Counted from the stretch's first letter, positions 11,612 through 25,002 are shown. The stretch is 64,000 bases of DNA from Cucumis sativus (GCF_000004075.3 NC_026660.2:21207498-21271497), one strand, 5' to 3'. Made by a program: numbers and translations. Notes: generated by a model not told the origin, from the letters alone.

Positions 11612-14600
11612 ATTACTAAAGTAAATGTATTGATATTTAATTTTTTATATATAAATATAAATAAATCCCCTTTGAATATATATAAAAATTATTTTAAATA
11701 ACAACACTACTTATAAAAATTGATGCAAATATTTATCGCTGTCGATCAAATACAACAAAATACCATAGATTATTAATGATAGACAATAGTAGCATTTTGC
11801 TATGTTCATTAACATTTTCAATTATTTGGTTATATTCAAACTCAACGTATAATAAATGATTCTAAATCGATAAGAGAACATCCAAATTTATCAATTCTCC
11901 AATTACAAAACTATTTTAAATGATAAAATTTTCAAAAATATTTACAAATATTACAAAATTTTAAAACCATTTTTATTAAATAAACTAATTTGTCGATAAA
12001 TATTCAAATATTTTAGTTCATTTTACATAATGGAACGAACGAATAGAAACACCATGTAATTGATTGGGGATGGCATGAGGGAGAGGTGGAGTGGTTAGTG
12101 GGCAATGACAACAAAGATAGATTATTTCCATTCCCATGCCTTCACTTTTAATTCTAATCATTAATTCCTTTTGACTACTTCCATTTTTATAGCCTAACAT
12201 TATGACCTCTACTATTTTTCTTTTTCTTAGGAGATATTTTCTTATAGAATTTCAATCAACCATTCATTTTAAACATCTCATTCCATCTTTTAAAAAATAC
12301 TAAACAAACCAACTTTAATCAATAAATAATTCATCACAACTTAATTTGAGTTTTCTAGGACTCTCTTTCCTGCTTTATCAGGACGAGAACTTTTTCTTCT
12401 TCTATTTATTAAGATTTGTCGAAATAAATTGTTAAGATAAGAGTTTGCTGACCAAACATTGATTTATTTCTCTATAACTCAATCATACAATGTATCAACG
12501 TAAATATTGTAGTCATGTATCATAGCAAAATCAAAATTTAAAAAGGTAAAGAAAGAGCGTTAAAAGTTATTAAGAATTAAGAAAAATAATATATATGGCT
12601 TATATACTAATAATTAGTCTATAAATTATATATTTGACTTTTGAGGTAATATATTAAACTCAACTTTAAGATATGAAGAGAGATTTATGGATATCAAAAG
12701 TGAGAAACAAGAATGGTATCACATGGGTTGAAGGAAAAAAAGGCTTTTTAAAAGTGCCACTTATTTGCCACTAAGTTTCGTTCTATTTCAAATGAATAGT
12801 TGTAAATATAACAATTAGATTCAAAATGTTGTGATGTATAACATCATTTTTTTAAAAAAAACTTGATAATATCAGTAGTAAGAGACTTTCCAACAAAAAT
12901 AAATAAACTTTAATTTTGCCGTTTCAAATTTATAGGTTTGGACCCATTCAACATTTTTTAAAATTTATTGACGATCTACTAAAATGTTTGAGTATGTCAA
13001 ATTTTATAACTAAACTAAATTAAAATTTGAAACGATCTATCCACTCTTCTTAAAATTTGTGGATCGAATATACTTTTAAAAGTTAAAACAATAGGTACGA
13101 TACATATTCCTTTTAAAACGAACATGGATATTCTTTTCTTATTCTATTTATAAGAAAAATAGAAAATTGTAAAGTATGATCGAATGTCTTTTTCTTAAAA
13201 AATGAAGAGTATATTAATAACTTGAATCATCATTTTCCATCCTATTATGAACTTTGGAATGACAACTTTGAATTCTTTTTAAGGAAAGAGTCCATTTAAT
13301 TTGTTGAGCAAGAAAAGGAAACATATGTTCCTATATTAAATAGTAACACATGGGGATACTAATTAATTAATTAATTAATGTTCATTTGTTTTAATTTTTA
13401 TTCTTAAATCTTATAATTCTCTTCTTGGTTTTAATTTGTTGACATTCCAAAATTATATCAAATTTGTTTGAGTTTAGAACTTGAAAGAGATACTTAGGGT
13501 TAAAATAAAAAATAAATAATATATTGAAAAGTACTAAAGTTTGAGATAATAATTATGTATTTGACACATTAATTTTTAATTAAGATAAAGATGGTAAGTG
13601 ATTTTCATTGCTATGATCACAATGTCAAAGTTTTCTTTAAATGGAGAGTCCCACTTTGTTCATAACTTTTTGAGTCCAAAAGCATGGGCCATTGATGGTT
13701 TTCACCCCTAAATTTATATATATTCTAAGTCTATTGTTACATGTTCAACTTATTTATTTAATGTGTGGATTTCATCTTATATTAATTTACAAAAATCTCA
13801 ATTTGCTTGAAAAGTTTATAGTTAGACTCACTTTACCTACTAAAATTAAATGTCCAAGAAAGTTGAGTTGTTAATGATAGGGTAGTAATTAGCACATGAA
13901 TGGAAAGTTCGAGAAGAGGATATTTAAACTAGAGGAGAGGTATTATAATGTCGTTAAAAAGATAATAAAGACGACGTTTAATTCTAAATTTAAAACTATA
14001 CGAAAAGAGGAAGGAAAGAAAATGAAAATATCTATATATATATATATAAACCATGTAATTAAAAGTTTGCTTTAAAGTTGTCATATCATATCAAATCATA
14101 AATTTTCAAGTTCACTAATGGGATATGGACTTGGAAAGGAATTGTGATATAATGTAATCTATTTGATTTTTGTTGAGTGAGTAATTAATATTGAATAAAA
14201 AACAGTTAGAATTTAAGTAAACTTATTAATTTCAAATTCAATAATATCAATATTTTGGGTTTGGTTAATGATACAATACTAATTAATAATCTTGACAAAA
14301 TCCATAATTTAAAAGAAAAATATTTATTGAAAAATTGAAGATTTTACCTCGCACACACACTAGAACATTTTTAGAGATATCACAAACGAGTGCAGAAAAC
14401 TAATAATCAGAACATAACACGGAGTTTAGTAACGTAGTTTAGTGTAATAACGCCTACGTATGGGGAGGAGTGTGCTTGTGGAAAGATGTATCCAATAATT
14501 TAAAGTAAAAAATGGTTTTATTTAGACGTTTGAGGCTGTATTTATTTAATATTTATATTAAATCATAAATTATAAATTGTAGAGTAGTTTTTAAGAAATA

Positions 14601-15000
14601 AAGGGATAAAGAGTTTTCATATTTTACTCTCTTTCACATCTGATTATATTAATAATTAGAAACCATTTTTAATAATAAAACATAAACAAAAGGTAAATAG
14701 AAAAGAAGAAAAGCAAAAAGAATTTTTGCAACCAAAAGTGTGTAAGGGTAGCTTTTTAAGACTTGATTTGAGTGATTTAATTAGCAATTAGTTAAGATAA
14801 CATTCATATTAAAATTAACAAAATGGTTAAAAATGTAACAAAAATATTTATCCCCCACTTAATTTATATATAATATAGCATAGAAATATATATATATATA
14901 TATAAAAAATGGAGGAATAAATTCGTTAATTTATGAAATGAAGGAAAGAAATGGAAAAAAGAAAAGGGAATAGAAGAATATAAAAAAGAATACCGTTGGG

Positions 15001-15339
15001 GTCAGGAGTGACGTGGCGTGAAGTGGAAGGTCCTGATTGGAAAAGTTGACACTCTTCAACAAAGCCGACTCCTTATTTTTTTATTTTTTTATTTTTATTT
15101 ATATAATAAAACTATATTTAATATTTTAAAATTGAAAAAAACTCACACGCTTTCCTCATTCGTAATCCCAAACCCAACTCCCCCTTTCCCTTTCCCTTTC
15201 CCTTTCCTCTCCTTCTCCATTTCTTCACCTTCTCCTTTCTCCTTCATTTTTCTGCACAATTCTTATCGTCTTTCATTCTGATCACCCTCCTTCCCCTCCT
15301 TCTTCATTCTTATCCTCTTTCTCCTCCTCTTCGTTCTTC
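15001..15339 (+). promoter_or_regulatory. Probable core promoter and pyrimidine-rich leader of the TCP11-like gene
   Basis: Upstream of the ATG at 15340 are an ACGT-type element (gacgtggcg near 15010), a W-box-like gttgac near 15045, a TATA-like tttatataataaa at about 15098-15110 and then a long CT-rich leader (about 15170-15335) with repeated ccctttccctttccc. TATA spacing and a CT-rich 5' leader are typical of plant promoters. The transcription start is not determined. Confidence 0.4.
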
Positions 15340-15427
15340 ATGGAAGCTGGAGTCGATACCCCTCCTCCAACCCACACAACGGGGTTAGGGATATCCTTGG
15401 ACCTTTCTCTCCCTGATTCTCTCTTAT

Positions 15428-15458
<31 letters not shown>

Positions 15459-18400
15459 TTCTTCTTCTTCTTCGCCCCCCAGGATTCCTAAGCGACTTCG
15501 TCAGAGACTTCTTGTTGAGTGTAAGTCTCCCAGTACTGTGGTCGAAATTCAGGCTAAGCTTCGTCATGCTGATCTTCGTCGTCAGGTCTTTAACTTAATC
15601 CTACTCTTTTTAATTATTTTGTCTTTGTTTTTGTTTTTTTTTAGTTTGGAGTTTAAGGCTTGAATTCCTTATTCAAGCGTTTCGGCCGTTTTCTCTCGCC
15701 GATTGATATGGAGTGGTCAAGATTTTTGTTCTTTAACGTCTCTTCCATACGTCTATCACGGATTTTTTTTCCCTTTTACTTTTACTTGATAAGAGTAGTT
15801 AAAATGATATTTATACTTTTCTTTTTCTTTTTCTTTTTCTTATTGGTTGTTGTGTGTGTGGCTTGACCTATTTGTTTTCATGTTTAATTTGGGTTTTTTC
15901 CCCCCGTTTTTCCTCTGAAATTGTTGCGTAATTTGGTCTTGAAATAATATCTTCTGAGTTGCATGATCAGAGTTCGTTCCCAATTTTTCTTGCTAATTCT
16001 TTTCTTGATATTCCTCATTTCTTCCTCATATCTGGGGTTTTCGTGTTAATTTTTTCTTCTTTAATTGGACGGTCGGGTGGGTTGGTTGGTTCCTCTGTTT
16101 TGGGGTGGCTTGATTGGTTCCTTTATCTCACACAAGCTTTCTTCTCACTTCCGCTTTTTCCTTTTTCTTTTTTCAAATGAAATTCTCTCTTCCTTGTCTT
16201 GTGTGCTAAGTTGGAAATTTTCTTGTTGTTGAATATCTTTTCGTTTCCCTCAAAACAATATCATCCGGCGTTAACCGCTGGCTAGAGGGCATTTGACAAC
16301 ATTATAGCGGCAGAAAGAAGGAATAGCAATTGTTTTTGTTCTGTTTTCGCTAATCACCCTTTTATGGTCCGAGTTATAAATTCATTAGAAGTTGGATTTG
16401 TAATAGTTGTCTTTACTCAATTTTTTCAACCGGCTTTTTGGGACCTCATCATTTTTTTCCCGAATCTGTTTCGTAACTTTTTTAATTTATAAATTTTTTT
16501 TGTTCTGTTTCTCTTTCCGAGGTGGTGGGGAGTGAAGTTACAAGAGGCAGGGTGCCTTTGAACCTTTGGTGGGGAACTTTAGACCTACTGCTTCTGTTAA
16601 TTCTCTTTCATTATTTGTTGAGTGCAGCAACATTATGAGAAGTTGTCCAGCAAGGCTCGACCAAAGCCGAAAAGTCCATCACATTCTTCTCAGGAGGGAA
16701 ACCTTGCACAGCGGCTTGAAGCAAAACTCTTGGCTGCAGAACAGAAGAGGTAAACTAATAAGTAATACATATATTTTTCATAATGGCAAAGCCATTGTCA
16801 ATCCATTTATCTGAGGTCATCACAGGCAGTCCATATAACTTAGACTGTACACCAACTGTTCTCACATATTATTGTACATCCAAGGCAATCTCATACATTT
16901 GCATATGTAGTCTGGACTGTTGCAAACATTAAATTGCTGGATGGGATGTCTCTTTCTTTAGAATGCTGGCTGGCTTTTCATCTTTTATCATTTTTCTTAT
17001 TAATTAATTATTTTTCTGTTCTTATATTTGTGGTCTTTGAATTCTCTATGTTAAGCTCTTTATCATGGTTCTCCATACCTTTCTGTGGCTCTTCTTATGA
17101 ATTCAAGTTAAGATTATTTGGACTGATTTGAACAATGACAAAGTTCTAATTCATGATTATTAAATGATGCTTTTTCTTTGTTAATTCTGGAAATCTTTGT
17201 GACATTTCTCTAGTGATAACAACTTCTGTGGTTTTTTTCGTTGTCTTTGTAAACTTATTTCTTGGAGAGTGATATTGGCCTGATTATTTATGCATTATAT
17301 ACCATTAGGTTTCCAAACTGTGAGTTAATGATCTTTTAAAATGACAGGTTGGGCATATTGGCTAATGCTCAGAAGCGTCTTGCTATGGTGGATGAGGTAC
17401 GACAAGTCGCTAAAACAGTTGTGGAGAGACGTAAACAGGAAGAGCGTGAGAAGCTTGGCAAGGAAGTTGCAACTCGAGCAAAGCAAGCAGAGGCAAATAG
17501 AATGCTTATCCAGAAGGCTTACAGGCAGCGAAGGGCTTCACTGATGGAAAGGTCATCTATGTCGTTGGTTAGAAAGATGACCTGGGAAAATAAGTACAGG
17601 GAGCGAGTGCGTGCTGCAATTTCTCAGAAGCGTGCAGCTGCTGAGAAAAAACGGCTGGGTTTGTTGGAAGCAGAGATAAAGAGGGCACGTGCTCGAGTGT
17701 TGCAGGCTCGGCGTGTGGCTAAGTCTGTATCTCAACAACGTGAGGTTGAGAGGAGGAAAATGAGGGATAAGTTGGAAGACCGAATGCAAAGGGTATGTAT
17801 GTTTTTTTCAGTTGGAATAAAATAGCTAGTCATATGCCTTGGATTTGTGTGTATTCTTCTTATTCTTTTGATGTTTTAGTAGATCATTAGGAAATAAATT
17901 AGTTAGTCACACACTGGACTCTGATTTTTCCCATTGAAACTCTGATGACATACCTTGGGTTTGTGTGTACCATTCTCATCCTTGTGATTTTTGGTGGATC
18001 ACTAGGCAAAAAGAAAAAGAGCAGAATACTTGAGGCAGAGAGGAAGGCCAGATATAGCTAGTCGAGTAAATATTATTAGGATGCACAAACATGCTGACAT
18101 CCTATCCCAAAAATTAGCAAGGTATTTTAGCTCTTCACTGTTTTCAAGATTAAAAAAGGAATTACTTTTTCAAAATGTTTTTCTTCTGTTACTTTGCTTT
18201 CATATTTATATTTATGCTTTAAGGTAAACCTTATGTCTTGATGTAATGGAGAACATGTCAAAGTTAAAATTCTTTGCAGATGATTGACCATGTTTCTCAC
18301 TCCCTGCTTTTAAAAATCTTTATATAATTTGAATAATTTACATCATGGGTTCTATATAACTTGATATGATAAAATATCATCTACTTTTGTTTCTTTCTGT

Positions 18401-21400
18401 TACAGGTTGAGATGTGTTAACCTCAATACTTCTTTAGTACCATGACTAATTTACCATTTTCTTTTTCTCTTTGCTTCTCGGGGGTTGGAGCTTTGTGGAT
18501 AATTATTGCTAATCTTAATCTGAGGTCAAATGAGTATTGTCTCTTAATTTTGCATGCAGAATCGTAGATGGAACAATTTGTTTTACATCCTTAAAAAGAA
18601 ACGAATTATCTGTTTGCATTTGCCTATTGAGTACTTTTGATGTTGAATATGTTTCTATTGATAAATTAAGAAACATATTCCCTTGAAATGAAATTACATT
18701 TCCCATCACTTCAATTTTTCTCCATAGGTGCTGGAGGAGATTTCTAAAATTGAGGAGGACTACTTTAGCATTAACTGAAGCATACAACTCCCTAAACATT
18801 AATGGAAGATCTGTTAAGTCAATGCCTTTTGAACAGTTTGCTGTTCTGATTGAATCAAGTTCTACTCTCCAAACTGTTAAAGCATTACTTGATCGACTTG
18901 AAAGCCGCTTGAAAGCTGCTAAGGTTGTTGCTGCTACAAGTTACCCATTTAAATTTGAAAATATTGATCACCTCCTCAAGCGAGTTGCTTCTCCTAAAAG
19001 GAGGTCTAGTCCAAGTTCGGCAAGGAGCAGAAACACAAGCAGAGTAGTTGTTCGGGAGGTAGCTAGAAGTATTGCTAAACCATTCAGATATCCTGTTAGA
19101 GTGGTCCTTTGTGCTTATATGATACTGGGTCATCCTGATGCGGTTCTTAGTAGTCAGGGAGAACGTGAGATTGCTCTGGTCAAAACTGCAAAAGAATTTG
19201 TCAACGAGTTTGAACTATTGGTAAAGATTATTTTGGAAGGGCCAATTCAGAGTTCAGATGATGAATTAGAATCTTCGCCAAAACAGTGGACCTTCAGATC
19301 TCAGCTTGCTGCATTTGATAAAGCATGGTGTTCCTACCTGAATTGCTTTGTGGCATGGAAAGTGAAGGATGCACGAGCATTAGAAGAGGATTTGGTGAGA
19401 GCTGCATGTCAACTCGAATTGTCGATGCTCCAAACTTGCAAGTTGTCAGCTGGAGGAGATAATGCTCTTACACATGATATGAAGGCTATCCAGAAGCAGG
19501 TAACACTTGTTTTGTCTTTTTTGAAAGTTTACATTTAAAAGCTTATGAGGATCCGTGAATTTTAACATTATTAAATGGCAGGTAATTATAATTTTGACGC
19601 ACATTTTCAGAATTGGTTTCTGTGTTTGATTATGTTCTTGAATTTTCTCAGTAATCTCATACTTAAAACCCTTGATTAAAAAAACATGCCAAATTATTGC
19701 ATTTTAGCGTGGAGTGTTACAGTGTGTAGCGTTCAGCAATCTTCACATTAGATTTTTTCACTAATTGGTGGTAATTTGTGGACCAGGACACTGATGCACA
19801 TTAGATTTTTTCACTAATTGGTGGTAATTTGTGGACCAGGTCACTGATGATAAAAAACTTTTAAGAGAGAAGGTTCAGGACCTTAGTGGAGATGCTGGGG
19901 TTGAGCGTATGGAAAGTGCTTTATCTGAAACACGATCCAAGTACTTTGAGTCTGTAGAAAATGGAAGCCCTTTGAGTTTGCCAGTTACACAGTTTATATC
20001 TTCTTCTATTTCCAACTCGGATGGTCCTTCAATTTCAAGATCAGATGTCAGGAGCAATAAGGACAGGCATATTGAAAGGCCAGCTCGTGTAGTCCGTTCT
20101 TTATTCAGGGAAGAACAAATGGTGGCTAAACCAAATGATTTATCTGAATCTAGAAGCATTCCAGGAGGGAAGTTTGGGTCTGTAGACTTGGCCACTGAAA
20201 ATGAACTTTTGGTAAATGAGTTTCTCCACCAGCAACATCCTGTTCCTGACAGTTTGGGCATGATTGAAGAAGATCAAAATAGCATCCAGGTTTGGACATT
20301 TTATTTTTCTGATTTTTTTTTATCTTTACAAATCAGTGTTTGTCATCTTTATCTGATTATCTAAGATATGTAAACTATCTTTTGTTTCTGTTCAGTACTC
20401 GTGGCATCTTGTATAACAATAAGATTTTTCTCACGTTAATCTTCTAAATTATCTAAAGCAGAATATATCATCAAGTAATATCTAGAATAAAATTTCATTT
20501 TTTGGACATTCTATTAATCACATGGTCTTCAAATTTTGATTTATAATATGGTAGGGGCAAACTAAAAAAGTGTTCACCTTTTTCCATCTTCCGTTTCAGG
20601 TAAAGGTGAGAGAAACAATGCACAAGGCCTTCTGGGATAGCGTCATGGAATCATTGAAACAGGAAGAGCCCAACTATGATCGGGTGCTTCAGCTTGTGAG
20701 AGAAGTCCATGATGAACTTTGCAATATGGCTCCAGAGAGCTGGAAACATGAGATAACTGAAGCCTTTGACATAGATTTTCTTTCCCAGGTATTAATAATA
20801 GACTTATGCTTGGATTCTGCTGGATTTATTATTTATTGTCTTTAAAATCTTTCAATATGTATATAGATTAAAAATTTTCTTTTCATTTTCTGTCATTTGG
20901 TAGGTACTCAAGTCAGGGAACATGGATATAGACTACCTTGGGAGGATTTTGGAGTTTACGTTAGTCACATTGCAGAAGCTCTCCTCTCCTTCAAAAGAAG
21001 GCCAGCTGAAGGCTAGTTATGAGTGTTTATTTGAAGAGTTAACTGAGATATGTCGTCCAACCAAAGATAAGTCGAACAATCCATGTGAAATTGCCTTGAT
21101 TCGGGGTCTACAATTTGTCATGGAGCAGATTCAGGTTTGTTTCATACTTTTAATTTCTTCTTCCAGCGATCTTTTAATTGGAGAGACTAAATGTTATGAA
21201 AATAATTGCATCCTCTGAATAATTCTATGAACTACGTTTCATCAATAATTGGATTGAGAGTTTGTGATGATTTACTCCATTGGTTTCTCTTCTAAATAGT
21301 TTTTTGACACTATTAATGTCATATGTTTACAATCTAGAGACGGTTCATCGTTGCATTTGGTCATTTTCATCGATACATTGCTGCAAAATCTTACTTTTGG

Positions 21401-22627
21401 GCTCCAATTTCAGGTGCTCAGACAAGAGATAAGCAAAGCTCGTATAGGAATTATGAAGTCTATTTTAACGGGACCCCATGGTTTTGATTATCTTAGAAAG
21501 GCTTTTGCGAACCAATATGGGGTTCCATCAGACGCCAACACCAAGCTTCCAAAAACAATGCAATGGCTGTCGTCTGTTTGGCATGGCAAAAACCAGGAGT
21601 GGGAAGAACACAAGATCTTGTTATCATCATTGTCTGTGGTTTCCAAGGGATCATCAAAGGGCTGTCTTCCATCGACCTCTTTAAGAACCGGTGGAGGTAT
21701 TGTCCAGCCAGTGAATTCAAGCCCACAGACATCTAACACTGCCAGAGAAACAACAGGTACTGACAACTGAATCCACCGATTCTCTTTTTCTTTAACAGCC
21801 TAATAATACTCAAAAGTTAAGAGCCAGATTTCATAATTTGGCTGTTGTTTGAATTCTTCTAGGCAATGAACAACCGGAATGTCTTGGAGGAGAATTGGAT
21901 ATAGCTATCAGGCTGGGACTTCTAAAGTTGGTTACTGTTGTGTCTGGTGTAACACAAGAAGTAATACCAGAAACGTTCAGTCTTAACCTTGGCCGGATAA
22001 GGGCTGTTCAAGCTGAAGTTCAGAAACTAATTGTTACGACAACGAGGTAGAAGGGATTCAAAATGGTTGAGAAGAATTGGAGTTTTGTACTTTTGTGATG
22101 ACAAATGTTTTAATGCTTTTGCTGCTCATTGTTTCTCTTGCAGCATACTTGTTTGGAGGCAGATCCTCCTGAGCCAGAGAAGTTCAACAATGACAACTAC
22201 TGACATAGAAACTGCAGTCTTGAATTGCGCTCAACATCTTTCAAACATGTTAGACCAAAACGAAAATGCAGGAATCGAAGAAATTACAGAGGCAATAGTT
22301 AAGTTCACAGGAGATGGTGATGAGATTCTTCAATCAAGCAGGGTAGTTGTCAGCCGGATGATAAGAAAATGCTTGCAGGCAGGTGACGCTGTGTTTGAAA
22401 AGGTGTCACGTGCCGTTTACTTGGGAGCGAGAGGAGTCATTTTGGGTGGAAGTGGAAGGAATGGAAGAAGATTAGCAGAAAAGGCTCTGCGGCAAGTCGG
22501 AGGAGCCGTGCTAACTGAAAGGATGGTGAAAGCTGCCGAAGTTTTAGTACAGGCAGCCAGTGTATCAGTTAAGGTTCATGAAGGATGGTACGCTGATTTG
22601 GTTAATTTGATTGATTGTGAAATATGA
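15340..22627 (+). CDS. T-complex 11 (TCP11)-like protein, 11 exons
   Basis: Exons by GT-AG sites and frame: 15340-15585, 16628-16749, 17348-17792, 18006-18121, 18728-19499, 19840-20289, 20600-20788, 20904-21134, 21414-21756, 21863-22046, 22144-22627. The sum is 3582 nt, giving 1193 aa with no internal stop, in the size range of plant TCP11-like proteins. The N-terminus has a Ser run (residues 30-45, from a TCT/TCC microsatellite) and an LDLSL motif (20-24). Residues about 80-310 are a highly charged Arg/Lys/Glu helix, likely coiled coil. The remainder, especially after residue 600 (HKAFWDSVMESL, DYNYDRVLQLVREVHDEL-like helices, ITEAFDIDFLSQVL), is the TCP11 family domain. Family knowledge: animal TCP11 acts in sperm signalling; plant members have little assigned function. 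The acceptor of exon 6 lies in a 53-bp tandem duplication. A possible poly(A) signal (aataataaa) is near 22845. Confidence 0.9.
19744..19849 (+). repeat. 53-bp tandem duplication spanning the exon 6 splice acceptor
   Basis: Copies 19744-19796 and 19797-19849 differ at one base (a/t at 19788/19841). Each carries the same pyrimidine-rich tract and a gtggaccag acceptor. Only the second acceptor (exon start 19840) keeps the reading frame. Using the first gives an in-frame TAG within six codons. Confidence 0.95.
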
Positions 22628-22994
22628 AGAAATGGGATAGGAGGGAAGTACATAAAAGAAATGTAAAGAAGAAACTACATATATGTATATAAGTTAGTGT
22701 GTGAAAAGAAAAAGAAGAAAGAATTGTGTTGATATAGTGGGTTGCACAGTTGAAAGCAGGCATTGACTGTGATTGTGTAGTGTTAGGGATGATCATGATA
22801 GCAAAGGTGTAATTAATTGAATGTGTAAATGTGACGTGGAATTAATAATAAAATTGTATTTATTGGTCTTTGATTTGGTCTTCTTTCTATTTTTCTGTCC
22901 AAATACAAAATGCTTTATCTAGATGTGATAATTCCAAAGGAAAAGAGGGCTTGAGCTCCACATAGGAAGGAAATAATAAAAGATATTAGAAATT

Positions 22995-23232
22995 CATTTT
23001 GGCTGAGATAACCTGAAGACAATTCAAGACTAACAAAAGGGTTATGCAGATAAAAAGAATTTGAAGTTGGCAGAAAGAGTAAGCTGAATCCAAGATATAT
23101 CAGACCATATCAGATTGTGGAACGAATAGGATGATCAACAACTTACAGATTAAAATTATAAGAAGAGTTATCTATAGCTAAGATATGATTTTATGTATCT
23201 ATGCGCTGTCGACATGTTTTCATCCACGATGT
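22995..23232 (+). pseudogene. Ty3/gypsy polyprotein remnant (integrase C-terminal region)
   Basis: Frame-by-frame translation gives DNLKTIQD-stop-QKGYADKKNLKL and then KLNPRYIRPYQIVERIG-stop-STTYRLKL, followed by an HDV-like end. These match the conserved gypsy sequence order 'RQKSYAD..' then 'KLSPRYIGP(Y/F)xIxERIG..YRLxLP'. Several stops make it dead. It lies just downstream of the TCP11-like gene, at the edge of the UGT duplication, and shows that a gypsy element once inserted here. Confidence 0.75.
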
Positions 23233-24354
23233 GTGTGCCCACGCAAAAAGAAAACGTTAGCAGAAGACTTTGCCCAAACATTAGGATGACCATATGCGTT
23301 TTGACCTTGATCCTAAGTGAGTTGTGAGCTCTTATTATCTATGAGCTAGAACAATGTCTTGATCTGTATGGATAAGAGTGACTAGTTTCATTGACTCACT
23401 AGGCTTACCTTTAGTAGGGAGTTGGAACCACAACTACACAAGATGAAATTCACTTCTATCCGTTTTAAGGGGAAGTAGATGGATTGCATGCTTCGTTGAA
23501 AGCTCATTCTTAATCTTGAACAATGAGACCTCACCTTCTCATTGGCACGAAAGGATTCACTTTATAGTAATTAAACCATAGATCACTATTTGTTCATTAG
23601 AGGAATCATTAATAGTATATATAAAGAGTTAGATGTAACTACAAGAGTAAAATGACAATTTGATCGATCTAGTTGTAATTACAAACAATTTGTGAATGGT
23701 TGACGTATTATTGATTTGTTATATTCATGGATACAAAAGTACATCAGCGAAAAGTGCAACTCTCAATTTTTAGTGAAGTGAACTAATAACTAATGAATAT
23801 TGATTAATTTAATTAAATCATAAACCCTAATTTAATTAATTAATTTCATATGGTCTAAATTTCCAATAATATCTATATGTTCATACTGATCCCAAATTAG
23901 TCCACAGAAGATAGAAACAAGAAATATTTGATTTTAGAATAATTTGATTTGTTTAAATTATTTAAGAAAATTAAATTGTATTAATACCATTGATTAATAT
24001 AACGTTATAATGTATATTGGAACATTATAATATATAGTTAATTATAAATATGATTTATAATTAAAACTATATGATATAAGAGGAATAAATATTTGGATGA
24101 GACTCAATATTATATATATAAATAAGACTTATATCAATACTATTAGGTTACATTTGATGTGAATATGATTTATATTAAAACTATGTCATAAGGGACACAG
24201 TAGCATTATAAAAAATGTGGCTATGAATTATGTTTGTATAATAGATGGTTTATTAAATAGTTAATTAAACATATTATATATTATAAAATTGTGTTTTTGT
24301 GTTTCATAATTGAATTACAAATTGTAGGACGAAAATCAATTTCCATCCGTCGAG

Positions 24355-24679
24355 TGTTCGGAGAAGTTGAGAGTCTCACGTTGGAGTATTGCTCCATATA
24401 AGATAGATGAGTTACTTCTTTTATTAGCCAGTTGGTTTTGAGATAAAACTCTATACTATCAAATTTAACATGGTATCAGAGCCTACTAAACCCAAACGGG
24501 TATTCGGTCCATAATAGGTGAACCAAAAAGACGCACCATCTTTAGAAGACATATTAGAGAAGTTGAGAGTTTCACATTGGAAAAACCTAGTGGATTCATA
24601 CTTCATATAAGATAGGTGAACTATTTCTCTAATTGCCAATCGATTTTGTGATGGAATCCCGTACTATCCAAATTTAACA
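24355..24679 (+). mobile_element. TRIM/SMART-type miniature LTR retrotransposon
   Basis: LTR1 24355-24470 and LTR2 about 24552-24679 are diverged direct repeats; both contain gagaagttgagagt, atataagatag and end in aaatttaaca. Directly after LTR1 is a perfect initiator-tRNA-Met primer binding site, tggtatcagagc, at 24471-24482. Only about 80 bp separate the LTRs, so it encodes nothing. Flanks are tcgag and ttgaa. The paralogous site in duplicate B (30185-30189, ttgag) is uninterrupted, consistent with a 5-bp target-site duplication with one change per side. Confidence 0.88.
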
Positions 24680-25002
24680 TTGAAGAATTCTTGTAGACAT
24701 ACGTGAAGTTGGGGGAGATAGATGGAGAAATCTTCCATGAGTGCTTTATATATAATATGAGCTTTACATCTAACTTCTGATACCGATTAACATAATCTAA
24801 AATGAAATTGCATCAATATTAAATCCTCCAGCACACTTCCAATAAGATATAAGACAGAAATCCTTTCAATTATTTATTGAATATGCTTGGAGATTTAATA
24901 GATTGTTTTAATTTAAATGAACAATATGAAAGTTTGAAACAGAAATACATTGTGTCTTTGAGCTCATCTCACCCATGTGAACTCTCACAGAAATGATGGA
25001 AA

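Larger units (their letters stand above)
7819..15339. other. Gene-poor intergenic region
   Basis: No supportable coding region. Contents: a GC-richer island at about 8440-9250 with clustered ACGT-core motifs but no gene, long AT-rich stretches, an inverted-repeat element with a purine-rich interior at about 10768-11611, TTAA and TA microsatellites (13361-13380, 14033-14049, 14887-14903), and the probable promoter of the TCP11-like gene at the right end. Small frames in the region have no recognisable domain. Confidence 0.6.
22628..25002. other. Region between the TCP11-like gene and UGT copy A
   Basis: No intact gene. It holds the gypsy remnant (22995-23232) and the TRIM element (24355-24679). 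From about 23240 the sequence aligns with 29020-30400 downstream of UGT copy B, with shared landmarks such as gaccatatg, gagttgtgaactctta-like text, gaaattaaattgtattaat and aattgtgtttttgt. That marks it as the 3' flank of a tandem duplication. Confidence 0.65.

Noticed and set aside
19875-20261. 128-codon minus-strand frame
   Set aside because: Antisense of exon 6 of the TCP11-like gene, which has firm splice and frame support.
24355-24679. Solo LTR interpretation
   Set aside because: Two diverged LTR copies with a primer binding site directly after the first show a complete TRIM structure instead.
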